Positions 40,951 through 50,045 of a stretch of DNA of 64,000 bases are shown here, one piece after another. The stretch covers positions 8,990 through 72,989 of the forward strand of contig NZ_JAYREK010000019.1 in the NCBI RefSeq assembly GCF_041908905.1. Direction: 5' to 3'. Each line of letters starts with the position of its first letter. The stretch's first letter is position 1. The stretch comes from Zoogloea sp041908905. Its GTDB lineage: Bacteria; Pseudomonadota; Gammaproteobacteria; Burkholderiales; Rhodocyclaceae. The notes beneath the pieces were generated by a model, which worked only from the letters and a program-made list of their open reading frames with translations, did no database searches and was not told the origin of the DNA. The position numbers were made by a program, and so were the translations under genes.

Positions 40951-42273
40951 TCAGGGACGACCGATGCTGAGGTAGGTGAGCCCGGCCTTGCGCGGCAGGG
41001 CCGGATCGAAGATGTTGCGCCCGTCGAAGATGATGCCACTCTTCAGCTTGGCCTTGATCACGTCGAAGTCGGGGCTGCGGAACTCCTTCCACTCGGTCAC
41101 GATGAGCAGCGCGTCGGCGTCGTCGAGGGCCTGCATCGGGCGCTCGGCGTAGCGGAGGCGCGCATCCTCGCCAAAGACGCGGCGGGCTTCGGTCATCGCC
41201 ACCGGGTCGTAGGCGGTGACGGTGGCGCCGCGACGGAACAGCTCGGCGATGATCACCCGGCTGGGCGCCTCGCGCATGTCGTCGGTGTTGGGCTTGAAGG
41301 CCAGGCCCCAGACCGCGAAATGCCGGCCGGTGAGGTCTTCACCGAAGCGCTCGACGATCTTGTCCACGAGCACCAGCTTCTGGGCGTCGTTGGCGTCCTC
41401 GACCGCATTGAGGACGCGCAGGGTATGGCCGGAATCGGCGCCGGTCTTGATCAGCGCCTTCACGTCCTTGGGGAAGCAGGAGCCGCCGTAGCCGCAGCCG
41501 GCGTACAGGAAGTGATAGCCGATGCGCGGGTCGCTGCCGATGCCGTGGCGGACGAGCTCGATGTCGGCCCCCAGGGTTTCGGCCAGCAACGCCAGCTCGT
41601 TCATGAAGCTGATGCGCGTCGCCAGCATGGCGTTGGCGGCATACTTGGTGAGCTCGGCGCTACGCAGATCCATGATCAGCAGCTTCTCGTGGTTGCGCTG
41701 GAAGGGCGCGTAGAGGGCCTTCATCAGGAAGATCGCCTGGTCGTCCTCGGCGCCGACGACGATGCGGTCGGGACGCATGAAGTCGTCGACCGCGGCGCCC
41801 TCCTTGAGGAACTCGGGGTTCGAGACGACGCTGTAGGGGATGTTCTCACCACGGGCATCGAGCTCGGCGCGTACCGCTGCCTTCACCTTGTCGGCGGTGC
41901 CGACCGGCACGGTGCTCTTGTCGACGATCACCTTGTAATCGGTCATGTGACGGCCGATAGCGCGGGCCGCCGACAGCACGTACTGCAGGTCAGCGGAGCC
42001 GTCCTCGTCGGGCGGCGTGCCGACGGCGATGAACTGGATCGTGCCGAACTGGACGGCCTCCTGCACATCGGTGGTGAAGTGCAGACGGCCGGCCGCCACG
42101 TTGCGGGCGACCACCTGATCGAGCCCCGGCTCGTGGATGGGAATGCCCCCCTCCTTCAGGATCCGGATCTTTTCGGGGTCGAGGTCGAGGCACAGCACGT
42201 CATTGCCCATTTCGGCCAGGCATGCGCCAGACACCAGACCCACGTAACCGGTACCGACCACGGTGATTTTCAT
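40951..42273 (-). CDS. ugd: UDP-glucose 6-dehydrogenase
   Basis: A 440-aa NAD-dependent enzyme oxidising UDP-glucose to UDP-glucuronate for exopolysaccharide or LPS sugars. The N-terminal Rossmann loop is VVGTGYVGLVSGACLAEMG; the catalytic cysteine is in GCGYGGSCFPKDVKAL; the C-terminal UDP-binding domain has VWGLAFKPNTDDMREAPS. Length is that of the bacterial UGD family. It follows lapB by 93 bp on the same strand and has its own terminator. Confidence 0.95.
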   Translation of the reverse strand: MKITVVGTGYVGLVSGACLAEMGNDVLCLDLDPEKIRILKEGGIPIHEPGLDQVVARNVAAGRLHFTTDVQEAVQFGTIQFIAVGTPPDEDGSADLQYVLSAARAIGRHMTDYKVIVDKSTVPVGTADKVKAAVRAELDARGENIPYSVVSNPEFLKEGAAVDDFMRPDRIVVGAEDDQAIFLMKALYAPFQRNHEKLLIMDLRSAELTKYAANAMLATRISFMNELALLAETLGADIELVRHGIGSDPRIGYHFLYAGCGYGGSCFPKDVKALIKTGADSGHTLRVLNAVEDANDAQKLVLVDKIVERFGEDLTGRHFAVWGLAFKPNTDDMREAPSRVIIAELFRRGATVTAYDPVAMTEARRVFGEDARLRYAERPMQALDDADALLIVTEWKEFRSPDFDVIKAKLKSGIIFDGRNIFDPALPRKAGLTYLSIGRP

Positions 42274-42366
42274 AGCGTTGTTCCCAAGATTAATCTAGAA
42301 ATCGTGCCCGGAAGTCGGCACGCGCACGGATGTTGCCAGGCCTGCCCCCGGCGAGGCAGCGGCGCC

Positions 42367-43542
42367 TCAGGGGGTCAGGTCGAATTCCTCGGTCCGCTTC
42401 GGCGGATAGGTCTCCCAGCCACCACAGGCCGGGCAGCGCCAGTAGAACTGGCGGGCCTTGAAGCCGCAGGCGTCGCAGCGGTAGCGGGCGACGCGGCGGG
42501 TATGCCCATGGACCAGGCTCTTGACGAGCTCGATGTCGGTGCGCTGTTCGGCCGGCGCGGTGAGGAGCGCGGCCTCGAGCAGCTTGTCGAGCCCGAGCAG
42601 GGTCGGGTTGCGGCGCAGCTCGTCGCGGACGAGCTGATAGGCCACCTGGGGCCCCTCCTTTTGCAGCTCCCACTGGAACACCGCGTCCAGGAGGTCCAGG
42701 GACGGATACTTGTCGAGGTAGCTGCGCAGCAGCTGCATGCCCTGCTCCAGCTCGTCGAGCCGGCGGTAGGCGTCCATGATGCGCTCGGCGACCAGCGCGA
42801 GGTACATCGGGTTCTGGTTCTCGACCTTCTTCCAGGCCTCGAGAGCGGCCCGGTCATCGCCGCGGGCGGCGCAGAGGTCGCCCATCAGCATGTTGGCGCG
42901 CACCGACTTGCGGTTCAGCTCGAGGGCCTGAACGAGGCTTTCCATGGCCTCGTCGAAACGGGAGTTGGCCATGGCGACGGCCGCCAGCTCACAATGGAAG
43001 TTGGCCACTTCCTTTTCCCACAGCACGCCTTCGTGGTGCGGCAGGACCTCGGCGATCTCGATGGCCTTCTTCCAGTCCTTCTCCTGCTGGTAGATGTCGA
43101 GGAGGTTGTTGAGGGCAAAGTCGTTGAAACGGGTGCCACGCAGCTTGACGAAGACGGCCTCCGCCCGGTCGAGCAGGCCGGCCTTGAGGAAATCGAGGCC
43201 CAACTCGGAGAGCGCATGCTGACGCTGATCGTCGGAGAGATCCTCACGATCGATGAGGTTCTGGTGCATGCGGATCGCGCGATCCGTCTCGCCACGGCGG
43301 CGGAACAGGCTCCCCAGCGCGAAGTGCAGCTCGACGGTCTGGTTGTCGATCTTGACCGCCTCGATGAAGGCATCGATGGCCTTGTCGGGCTGCTCGTTGA
43401 GCAGGAAGTTGAGCCCGGTCAGGTAGGTGCGCGGCAGCGCCCGCGACTCCTTGACCACGTGCTTGATGTCGATGCGGGCGGCCAGCCAGCCCAGCACGAA
43501 GAACAGCGGAAACGCCAGCAACCACCAGAGTTCGAATTCCAT
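42367..43542 (-). CDS. lapB: Lipopolysaccharide assembly protein B (TPR/rubredoxin)
   Basis: A 391-aa inner-membrane protein that presents LpxC to FtsH and so sets LPS synthesis. One N-terminal membrane helix (LWWLLAFPLFFVLGWLAA), about nine TPR repeats, and a C-terminal rubredoxin-like zinc knuckle (CDACGFKARQFYWRCPACGG). Length matches E. coli LapB (389). The ATG at 43542 fits the membrane anchor at the very N-terminus. It lies 4 bp after lapA and is co-transcribed with it. Confidence 0.95.
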   Translation of the reverse strand: MEFELWWLLAFPLFFVLGWLAARIDIKHVVKESRALPRTYLTGLNFLLNEQPDKAIDAFIEAVKIDNQTVELHFALGSLFRRRGETDRAIRMHQNLIDREDLSDDQRQHALSELGLDFLKAGLLDRAEAVFVKLRGTRFNDFALNNLLDIYQQEKDWKKAIEIAEVLPHHEGVLWEKEVANFHCELAAVAMANSRFDEAMESLVQALELNRKSVRANMLMGDLCAARGDDRAALEAWKKVENQNPMYLALVAERIMDAYRRLDELEQGMQLLRSYLDKYPSLDLLDAVFQWELQKEGPQVAYQLVRDELRRNPTLLGLDKLLEAALLTAPAEQRTDIELVKSLVHGHTRRVARYRCDACGFKARQFYWRCPACGGWETYPPKRTEEFDLTP

Positions 43543-43546
43543 GGAA

Positions 43547-43855
43547 TCAGTAGGTCTCCGGCAGATCCGGGCCATGGGCCAGCGGCGGCTGGCGGACGGG
43601 TTCGACAGGCGCAGCACGCCCCTGCTCCCCGCGCAGATGGCCGATCTCGCGATGCTGGCGATAAAGGGTGGCGATGGTCGCCGTCACGCCGATCAGCACA
43701 CCGAGCACGACGAACAGCAGGATCACCAGCACCAGGGGCACTTGCCACTGGGTACCGAAGAAGAAACGCAGGACGACCACGTCGTCATTCTTCACTGCAA
43801 ACCCGAAGAGCAGCAGGAAAAGGAACAGCCGGAAGATCCAGATAAGCAGGCGCAT
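43547..43855 (-). CDS. lapA: Lipopolysaccharide assembly protein A domain protein
   Basis: A 102-aa membrane protein with two hydrophobic helices (about 2-20 and 44-66; the second reads LVLVILLFVVLGVLIGV) separated by the conserved NDDVVVLRFFFGTQWQVP segment, and a short coiled-coil/Pro-rich cytoplasmic tail. LapA interacts with LapB in control of LPS assembly. The ATG at 43855 was chosen because it starts directly at the first helix. It follows the ihfB terminator. Confidence 0.9.
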   Translation of the reverse strand: MRLLIWIFRLFLFLLLFGFAVKNDDVVVLRFFFGTQWQVPLVLVILLFVVLGVLIGVTATIATLYRQHREIGHLRGEQGRAAPVEPVRQPPLAHGPDLPETY

Positions 43856-43880
43856 GCCCGAAATTATCCCTGACGTGAAC

Positions 43881-43910
43881 AAAAAAAAGAAGGCGGCTTT
43901 CGCCGCCTTC
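43881..43910 (-). terminator. Terminator after ihfB
   Basis: GAAGGCGG and CCGCCTTC form an 8-bp or longer stem with eight T residues following on the minus strand. It partly separates rpsA-ihfB from lapAB. Confidence 0.8.
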
Positions 43911-43952
43911 TGGATCGGGCCAATGGCCACCGGGCCGGGAGACCGACAGGCA

Positions 43953-44237
43953 TCAGCCCATCATGTCCACACGTTCCCGCAGTTCCTTGCCGGCCTTGAA
44001 GTGAGGCACATACTTCTCGGGCACCTGCACCTTTTCACCGGACTTCGGATTGCGCCCCACCCGGGGCGGACGGTAGTTGAGGGCAAAACTGCCAAAACCG
44101 CGGATCTCGATGCGATCACCCCGCGACAGGGCGTCGGTCATCGCATCGAGAATCATCTTTACCGCGAACTCGGCGTCCTTCGCGACCAGCTGGGGAAAAC
44201 GCTCCGCCAGCCGGGCGATGAGCTCCGACTTGGTCAT
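43953..44237 (-). CDS. ihfB: Integration host factor subunit beta
   Basis: A 94-aa partner of IhfA. TKSELIARLAERFPQLVAKD opens it; FGSFALNYRPPRVGRNPKSG is the beta arm with the intercalating proline. It follows rpsA by 11 bp, the order conserved across Proteobacteria. Both IHF subunits are thus encoded within about 12 kb in this window. Confidence 0.96.
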   Translation of the reverse strand: MTKSELIARLAERFPQLVAKDAEFAVKMILDAMTDALSRGDRIEIRGFGSFALNYRPPRVGRNPKSGEKVQVPEKYVPHFKAGKELRERVDMMG

Positions 44238-44248
44238 GCCCGAACCGC

Positions 44249-45955
44249 TTACTTCTGCTCGTTGAGCTTGGCCTTCAGCAGCGCACCCAGGTTGGTGGTG
44301 CCACTGGCAGCGGAACCGCTGTCAGACGCCAGCTTGCTCATCGCCTCGTTCTGCTCGACCTGATCCTTGGCGCGGATCGACAGGTTGATGCCACGGGTCT
44401 TGCGATCGACGTTGATGATCAGGGCCTCGACGGAGTCACCGACCTTCAGCAGCTGGGAGAGGTCGTCCACGCGGTCGCGGGAGTACTCGGAAGCACGCAG
44501 GTAGCCTTCGACATCGTCGTTCAGGGCGATCACGGCGCCACGGGCATCCACGGTCTTGACCGTGCCGGTCACGAGGGTGTTCTTGTCGTGGGTGGCGATG
44601 AAGTTGGTGAACGGGTCGCCTTCGAGCTGCTTGATGCCGAGGGAGATGCGCTCCTTCTCGACGTCGATGTTCAGCACCACGGCCTCGACCTCGTCGCCCT
44701 TCTTGTACTGGCGGACGGCTTCTTCGCCGGTCAGCGACCAGGACAGGTCGGACAGATGAACCAGACCGTCGATGCCGCCTTCCAGACCGATGAACACGCC
44801 GAAGTCGGTCAGGGACTTGATCTGGCCGCGGACCTTGTCGCCCTTCTTGTGGTTGATGGCGAAATCGTCCCACGGGTTGGACATGCACTGCTTCATGCCC
44901 AGGGAGATGCGGCGGCGGTCTTCGTCGATCTCGAGGATCATCACCTCGACTTCGTCGCCCAGCTGGACAACCTTGGTCGGGTGGATGTTCTTGTTGGTCC
45001 AGTCCATTTCGGAGACGTGAACCAGGCCTTCGATGCCCTGCTCGACTTCAACGAACGCACCGTAGTCGGTGATGTTGGTAACCTTGCCGAACAGGCGGGT
45101 GCCCTGCGGGTAGCGGCGGGAGATGCCGACCCACGGATCTTCGCCCAGCTGCTTGAGGCCCAGGGAGACGCGGTTCTTTTCCTGGTCGAACTTGAGCACC
45201 TTGGCTTCGAGTTCGTCGCCGACGGACAGGACTTCGGACGGGTGACGCACACGACGCCAGGCCAGGTCGGTGATGTGCAGCAGGCCGTCGATGCCGCCCA
45301 GATCCACGAACGCGCCGTAGTCGGTGATGTTCTTGACGATACCCTTGACGACAGTGCCTTCCTTGAGGGTCTCGAGGAGCTTCTGACGCTCTTCACCCAT
45401 GGAGGCTTCCAGCACGGCGCGGCGGGAAACGACGACGTTGTTGCGCTTGCGGTCGAGCTTGATGACGCGGAATTCGAATTCCTTGCCTTCGAACGGGGTG
45501 GTGTCCTTGACCGGACGCATGTCCACCAGCGAACCCGGCAGGAAGGCACGGATGCCGTTGACCATGACGGTCAGGCCACCCTTCACCTTGCCGGTGATCA
45601 TGCCCTTGACGAGGATCGCGTCGTTGAGGGCCTTGTCGAGGTCGTTCCAGGCGGCGATGCGCTTGGCCTTGTCGCGGGACAGGCGGGTCTCGCCGTAGCC
45701 GTCCTCGAGCTGCTCGATGGCAACCTGAACGTAGTCGCCGACCTGGGCGGTCAGCTCGCCGCGGTCGCTGCGGAACTCGTCGACCGGGATGTAGCTCTCG
45801 GACTTCAGGCCGGCATTGACGACCACGAAGTTCTGGTCGATGCGCACGACTTCGGCGGTGATGACTTCACCGGCGCGCATTTCCTGGCGATTGAGAGACT
45901 CCTCGAACAGCGCGGCAAAGCTATCCTCGAGGGAAACAGGGGTGGCAGTGGACAT
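44249..45955 (-). CDS. rpsA: 30S ribosomal protein S1
   Basis: A 568-aa protein of six S1/OB repeats, which binds mRNA leaders at the 30S platform. Repeats can be seen through their shared element (GxVKxITDYGAFVDLGGIDG, then GLVHxSEM or similar). The N-terminal FAALFEESLNRQEMRAGEVI region docks on S2. Length is slightly above E. coli S1 (557). It lies between the aroA-cmk fusion and ihfB, as in E. coli, where cmk precedes rpsA. Confidence 0.97.
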   Translation of the reverse strand: MSTATPVSLEDSFAALFEESLNRQEMRAGEVITAEVVRIDQNFVVVNAGLKSESYIPVDEFRSDRGELTAQVGDYVQVAIEQLEDGYGETRLSRDKAKRIAAWNDLDKALNDAILVKGMITGKVKGGLTVMVNGIRAFLPGSLVDMRPVKDTTPFEGKEFEFRVIKLDRKRNNVVVSRRAVLEASMGEERQKLLETLKEGTVVKGIVKNITDYGAFVDLGGIDGLLHITDLAWRRVRHPSEVLSVGDELEAKVLKFDQEKNRVSLGLKQLGEDPWVGISRRYPQGTRLFGKVTNITDYGAFVEVEQGIEGLVHVSEMDWTNKNIHPTKVVQLGDEVEVMILEIDEDRRRISLGMKQCMSNPWDDFAINHKKGDKVRGQIKSLTDFGVFIGLEGGIDGLVHLSDLSWSLTGEEAVRQYKKGDEVEAVVLNIDVEKERISLGIKQLEGDPFTNFIATHDKNTLVTGTVKTVDARGAVIALNDDVEGYLRASEYSRDRVDDLSQLLKVGDSVEALIINVDRKTRGINLSIRAKDQVEQNEAMSKLASDSGSAASGTTNLGALLKAKLNEQK

Positions 45956-46000
45956 ATGAAAAAAGAACCTTACAACCGTCGTGAGACGGCTCCTGGTTGA

Positions 46001-46025
46001 AAAACCCCCAGCGCCCGACTGGGGC
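46001..46025 (-). terminator. Terminator after aroA-cmk
   Basis: CCCCAG (46007-46012) pairs with CTGGGG (46020-46025) and five T residues follow on the minus strand. It lies in the 94-bp gap before rpsA. Confidence 0.6.
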
Positions 46026-46049
46026 TGGAGGACTGAACTTTTGAAGCGG

Positions 46050-48008
46050 CTACCTGAGCGCGGCGGCCTCGGCCATCACGAAATCGACCGCCTGATCGAC
46101 GGTCATGTCGGAGGTGTCGAGGAGCACCGCATCGTCTTCTTTACGGAGCGGCGCCACCGCACGTCGGGAATCCCGCTCGTCGCGCTCGCGCAAGTCTCTC
46201 AGAAGATCGTCCATGTTAGCAGGCATTCCCTTACCGATCAACTGCTTATAACGGCGGTCCGCCCTCGCCTCGGCGGAGGCGGTAAGGAAGATCTTGACCG
46301 GGGCGTCCGGGAAGATCACCGAGCCCATGTCGCGCCCCTCGCCCACCAGGCCGGGCCCGCGGCGATAGGCGCGCTGGCGCCAGAACAACGCCTCCCGAAC
46401 GGCCGGCAGCACGGCGACCCGCGAGGCGCCGACGGAGCAGGCCTCGCTGCGGATGGCGTCGGTCACGTCACGCCCGTCGAGCAGCACCCGGTCGCCCTCG
46501 AAACGCGCCGGCAGGGCTGACGCCAGGGCGGCCACCGTGGCCTCGTCGTCGAGGGCGACCCCCTTGTCGAGGGCCGCCAGCGCGACGATGCGGTACAACG
46601 CGCCGCTGTCGAGGTGGTCGAAGCCCAGCGCCGCAGCGACCCGCGCCGCCACGGTGCCCTTGCCGGAGGCCGACGGCCCGTCGATGGCGAGCACCGGCAC
46701 CGGCCGGGTGATGCCGGCGAAGGTCTGGAAGTATTCGGGGAAAGTCTTGTTGACGCACTTCGGGTCGTTGATGCGCACGTAGGGGCCGCCGAGGGTCACC
46801 AGCGAGAAGCACATCGCCACACGGTGGTCGTCGTAAGTGTCGATCACCGCTGGCCGCAGGGCGGCGGGCGGCGTGACGCGCAGGCTCTCGGGGAACTCAT
46901 CCACCGTTGCCCCGAGCTTGCGCAGCTCGGCTGCCATCGCGGCGATGCGGTCAGTCTCCTTGACGCGCCAGCTGCCGATGTTGCGCAGGGTGCTCGGCCC
47001 GTCGGCGAAGAGCGCCGCGACAGACAGCGTCATCGCTGCGTCGGGGATGTGGTTGAGGTCGAGATCGAAGGCCTTGAGCTTGCCGGAGGCCGGCGCCCGG
47101 GCTTCGATCCAGTCGTCGCCCCAGCTGATCTCGGCGCCCATCACGGCCAGCGCGTCGGCAAACTTCACGTCGCCCTGGATGCTCCGACGGCCGGCGCCCA
47201 CCACGCGCACCGGACCGCCGCCGAGCGCCCCGGCAGCGAGGAAGTAGCTGGCGGTGGACGCGTCGCCCTCGACGGCGATCCTCCCCGGCGAGGTGTAGCG
47301 CTGGCCGGCCGGCACCGTGAAGCAGCTCCAGCCTTCACGCTCGACCCGCACGCCGAAGCGCTCCATCAGGTTGAGGGTGATCTCAACGTACGGCCGGCTG
47401 ATCAGCTCGCCCTCGACCTCGATCACCAGCGGCTTGTCCCGCGCCACCAGCGGCGCCGCCTGCAGCAGGCCGGTGAGGAACTGGCTCGAAACGTTGCCGC
47501 GCACGCTGACCCGCTCGGCGCAGAGCGTCGCCGGCTTGAGGGCCAGCGGCGGATAGCCGGGCTCGCCCAGCCATTCGACCCGGGCGCCGAGCTGGGTGAG
47601 GCCGTCCACCAGATCACCGATAGGGCGCTCGTGCATGCGCGGCACGCCGGAGAGGCGCACCTCGGCGGCGGCATCGTCGCAACCCGACAGGGACGCCACG
47701 ATGGCCGGCACCAGGGTGCGGATGCTGAGCCCGGAGTTGCCGACGAAGAGATCGGCGCGGAGCGTCGAAAAACGCCCGCCGCAGCCGGAAACACGCAGCG
47801 CGCCGCCCTCCTCCGCCACCTGGACGCCGAGGGCGACGATGGCGTTGCGCATCACGCGGGTGTCGTCGGAATCAAGCAGATCCTCGACCAGGGTGTCACC
47901 CTCGGCCAGGGCCGCCAGCAGCAGCACGCGGTTGGAAATGCTCTTGGAGCCGGGCAGGCGCACGGTGCCCGTGGCACGCAGCATCGGCGGCAGATCGATG
48001 AATTCCAT
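46050..48008 (-). CDS. aroA-cmk: Bifunctional EPSP synthase / cytidylate kinase (AroA-Cmk fusion)
   Basis: One 652-aa frame encodes two enzymes. Residues 1 to about 427 are 3-phosphoshikimate 1-carboxyvinyltransferase: LPGSKSISNRVLLLAAL, LFVGNSGLSIRTLVPAI, and the late RVKETDRIAAMAAELRKLG. From about 430 on, VLAIDGPSASGKGTVAARVA starts a complete cytidylate kinase (P-loop GPSASGKGT) ending with a typical RDERDSRRAVAPLRKEDDA segment. No stop or frameshift separates them; the linker is only a few residues. The ATG at 48008 is the AroA start. In many relatives the two are adjacent genes, so this is a fusion of neighbours. Confidence 0.93.
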   Translation of the reverse strand: MEFIDLPPMLRATGTVRLPGSKSISNRVLLLAALAEGDTLVEDLLDSDDTRVMRNAIVALGVQVAEEGGALRVSGCGGRFSTLRADLFVGNSGLSIRTLVPAIVASLSGCDDAAAEVRLSGVPRMHERPIGDLVDGLTQLGARVEWLGEPGYPPLALKPATLCAERVSVRGNVSSQFLTGLLQAAPLVARDKPLVIEVEGELISRPYVEITLNLMERFGVRVEREGWSCFTVPAGQRYTSPGRIAVEGDASTASYFLAAGALGGGPVRVVGAGRRSIQGDVKFADALAVMGAEISWGDDWIEARAPASGKLKAFDLDLNHIPDAAMTLSVAALFADGPSTLRNIGSWRVKETDRIAAMAAELRKLGATVDEFPESLRVTPPAALRPAVIDTYDDHRVAMCFSLVTLGGPYVRINDPKCVNKTFPEYFQTFAGITRPVPVLAIDGPSASGKGTVAARVAAALGFDHLDSGALYRIVALAALDKGVALDDEATVAALASALPARFEGDRVLLDGRDVTDAIRSEACSVGASRVAVLPAVREALFWRQRAYRRGPGLVGEGRDMGSVIFPDAPVKIFLTASAEARADRRYKQLIGKGMPANMDDLLRDLRERDERDSRRAVAPLRKEDDAVLLDTSDMTVDQAVDFVMAEAAALR

Positions 48009-48022
48009 GGAAGATCCTTGTG

Positions 48023-48925
48023 TCACTCGCCCGACGGCGGGGCGGGGAAGGCCTTGTCGGCCCAGGTGTTGCGGGCCCGGCTGGCTTCGTCGAAGACCCG
48101 CTCGAGGGCCGGGCCGTTGCCCTCGGCGAGCAGCGCGCGCAGGTAGGCCAGTTCGGTGAGGTAGGCGTCGAGCTCGGCCAGCAGGGAGTGCCGGTTGGCC
48201 ACGCAGATGTCGCGCCACATCTCGGGGTGGCTGCCGGCGACCCGGGTGAAATCCCGGAAGCCGCTGGCCGCGTAGCTGAAGAGCTGTTCGGCGTTGGCCC
48301 GGCCCGCCAGGTCATGGACCAGACCGAAGGCCAGCAGGTGCGGCAGATGGCTGACCGCGGCGAAGACCCGGTCGTGGTCCTGGGGGCTCATCTCGCGCAG
48401 CACGGCGCCACAGGCCTCCCACAGCTCACGCACACGGGCGACGGCGGCCGGGTTGTTTTCGGGCAGCGGGGTGACGACCACCTTGCGCTGCCGGTAGAGA
48501 TCGGCGCGGGCGGCCGAGGGGCCGCTCTTCTCGGCGCCGGCGATCGGGTGGGCCGGCACCACGGTGGCGAGATGCGGGCCGAAGTGGCGATAGATGGCCT
48601 CGATGACGTCGCGCTTGGTGCTGCCGGCGTCGGTGACGATGGTACCCGCCTCGAGATGTGGCGCGATGGCGGCGGCGACGGCATCCATCTGGCCGACCGG
48701 CATCGCCAGCAGCACGAGCTCGGCGCCGGCGAGGGCCTCGGCCCAGCCGGTGGCAGCCTCGTCGATGATGCCCAGCTCGCGGGCCGCGGCGAGGGGCTCG
48801 GGGCGCCGGCCGATGCCGACCACCCGCTCGACCAGCCCCGCCTGGCGCAGGGCCAGCGCGAAGGAGCCTCCGATCAGCCCGACGCCGCAGATGACGAGCT
48901 TGCCGACCTTCTTCACGCCGGCCAT
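48023..48925 (-). CDS. tyrA: Prephenate dehydrogenase
   Basis: A 300-aa enzyme of tyrosine synthesis (prephenate to 4-hydroxyphenylpyruvate, NAD-linked). LVICGVGLIGGSFALALRQA is the dinucleotide loop; VVPAHPIAGAEKSGPSAARA contains the catalytic histidine region; HDRVFAAVSHLPHLLAFGLV follows. There is no chorismate mutase domain, so it is the monofunctional type. It starts 2 nt after the hisC stop and ends 14 bp before aroA-cmk. Confidence 0.93.
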   Translation of the reverse strand: MAGVKKVGKLVICGVGLIGGSFALALRQAGLVERVVGIGRRPEPLAAARELGIIDEAATGWAEALAGAELVLLAMPVGQMDAVAAAIAPHLEAGTIVTDAGSTKRDVIEAIYRHFGPHLATVVPAHPIAGAEKSGPSAARADLYRQRKVVVTPLPENNPAAVARVRELWEACGAVLREMSPQDHDRVFAAVSHLPHLLAFGLVHDLAGRANAEQLFSYAASGFRDFTRVAGSHPEMWRDICVANRHSLLAELDAYLTELAYLRALLAEGNGPALERVFDEASRARNTWADKAFPAPPSGE

Positions 48926-48927
48926 GC

Positions 48928-50025
48928 TCACACCAGGCAATCAGGCAGGACTTCGAGGAAGCGGGCGTTCTCGGCCTCCAGGCCGATGGAGACGCGCAGC
49001 CACTCGGGCATGCCGTAGCCGCCGATGGGCCGCACGATCACGCCGCGCTGGAGCAGCGCCGCGTTGACCGCCGCGCCGTCGCCGACCTTGAAGGTCACGA
49101 AGTTGCCGGCCGACGGGATCCAGTCGAGGCCGAGACGCTGGAAGCCCTCGGTGAGCTGGCGCATGCCGGCCGCGTTGGCCTCGAAACTGCGCTGCAGGAA
49201 GTCATCGTCGAACAGCGCCGCCGCGGCCGCGGAGAGGCCGACGCTGCACACGTTGAAGGGCTGGCGCACCCGGTTGAGCAGATCGATGACCGCCGGGTTG
49301 CCCAGCCCGTAGCCAACCCGCAGGCCGGCCAGGCCGTAGGCCTTGGAGAAGGTGCGGGACACCAGCAGGTTGGGGAAGCGCTGGATCCAGCCGATCGCGT
49401 CGTAGCGCTGGGCCGGCGCGAGGTATTCGGTGTAGGCCTCGTCGAGCACCACCAGCACGTCGGCCGGCACGCGGCCGAGGAAGGCCTCGAGCTCGGGGCC
49501 GGGGATGAAGGTGCCGGTCGGGTTGTTGGGGTTGGCGATGAAGACCACCCGGGTGGCCGGCGTGATCGCCGCCAGCATGGCGTCGAGGTCGTGGCCGAAG
49601 TTGCGTGCGGGCACCTGGATGCCCTTCGCGCCGGCGGCCTGGGTGGCCAGCGGATAGACGGCGAAGGCGTGCTGGGCGAAGACGGCCTCGCGCTCGGGGC
49701 CGAGGAAGGCGCCGGCGACCATCTCGAGCACATCGTTGGAGCCGTTGCCGAGCACGATCTGGTCCATGGCGACGCCGTAGCGGCGGCACAGCGCGTCCTT
49801 CAGCTCGAAGCCGTTGCCGTCCGGGTAGCGGGCGATATCGACCAGCGCCTGCTGCATGGCGGCGCGGGTCTTTTCACCGACGCCCAGGGGGTTCTCGTTG
49901 GAGGCGAGCTTGACGATGGACGCTTCATCCAGGCCCATCTCGCGGGCCAGTTCGGAGATCGGCTTGCCGGGCTGGTAGGGGGAGATGGCCCGGATATGGG
50001 CGGGTGCCAGGTCACACAAACGCAT
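48928..50025 (-). CDS. hisC: Histidinol-phosphate / aromatic aminotransferase
   Basis: A 365-aa class II PLP aminotransferase. The PLP lysine lies in SRTFSKAYGLAGLRVGYG; FIANPNNPTGTFIP holds the substrate Asn. A HisC copy placed between pheA and tyrA is widely taken to act on aromatic 2-oxo acids as well as histidinol phosphate; which reaction dominates cannot be told from sequence. It sits in the serC-pheA-hisC-tyrA-aroA order with short gaps. Confidence 0.88.
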   Translation of the reverse strand: MRLCDLAPAHIRAISPYQPGKPISELAREMGLDEASIVKLASNENPLGVGEKTRAAMQQALVDIARYPDGNGFELKDALCRRYGVAMDQIVLGNGSNDVLEMVAGAFLGPEREAVFAQHAFAVYPLATQAAGAKGIQVPARNFGHDLDAMLAAITPATRVVFIANPNNPTGTFIPGPELEAFLGRVPADVLVVLDEAYTEYLAPAQRYDAIGWIQRFPNLLVSRTFSKAYGLAGLRVGYGLGNPAVIDLLNRVRQPFNVCSVGLSAAAAALFDDDFLQRSFEANAAGMRQLTEGFQRLGLDWIPSAGNFVTFKVGDGAAVNAALLQRGVIVRPIGGYGMPEWLRVSIGLEAENARFLEVLPDCLV

Positions 50026-50045
50026 CGGTCACTCCAGTCGGGAAA

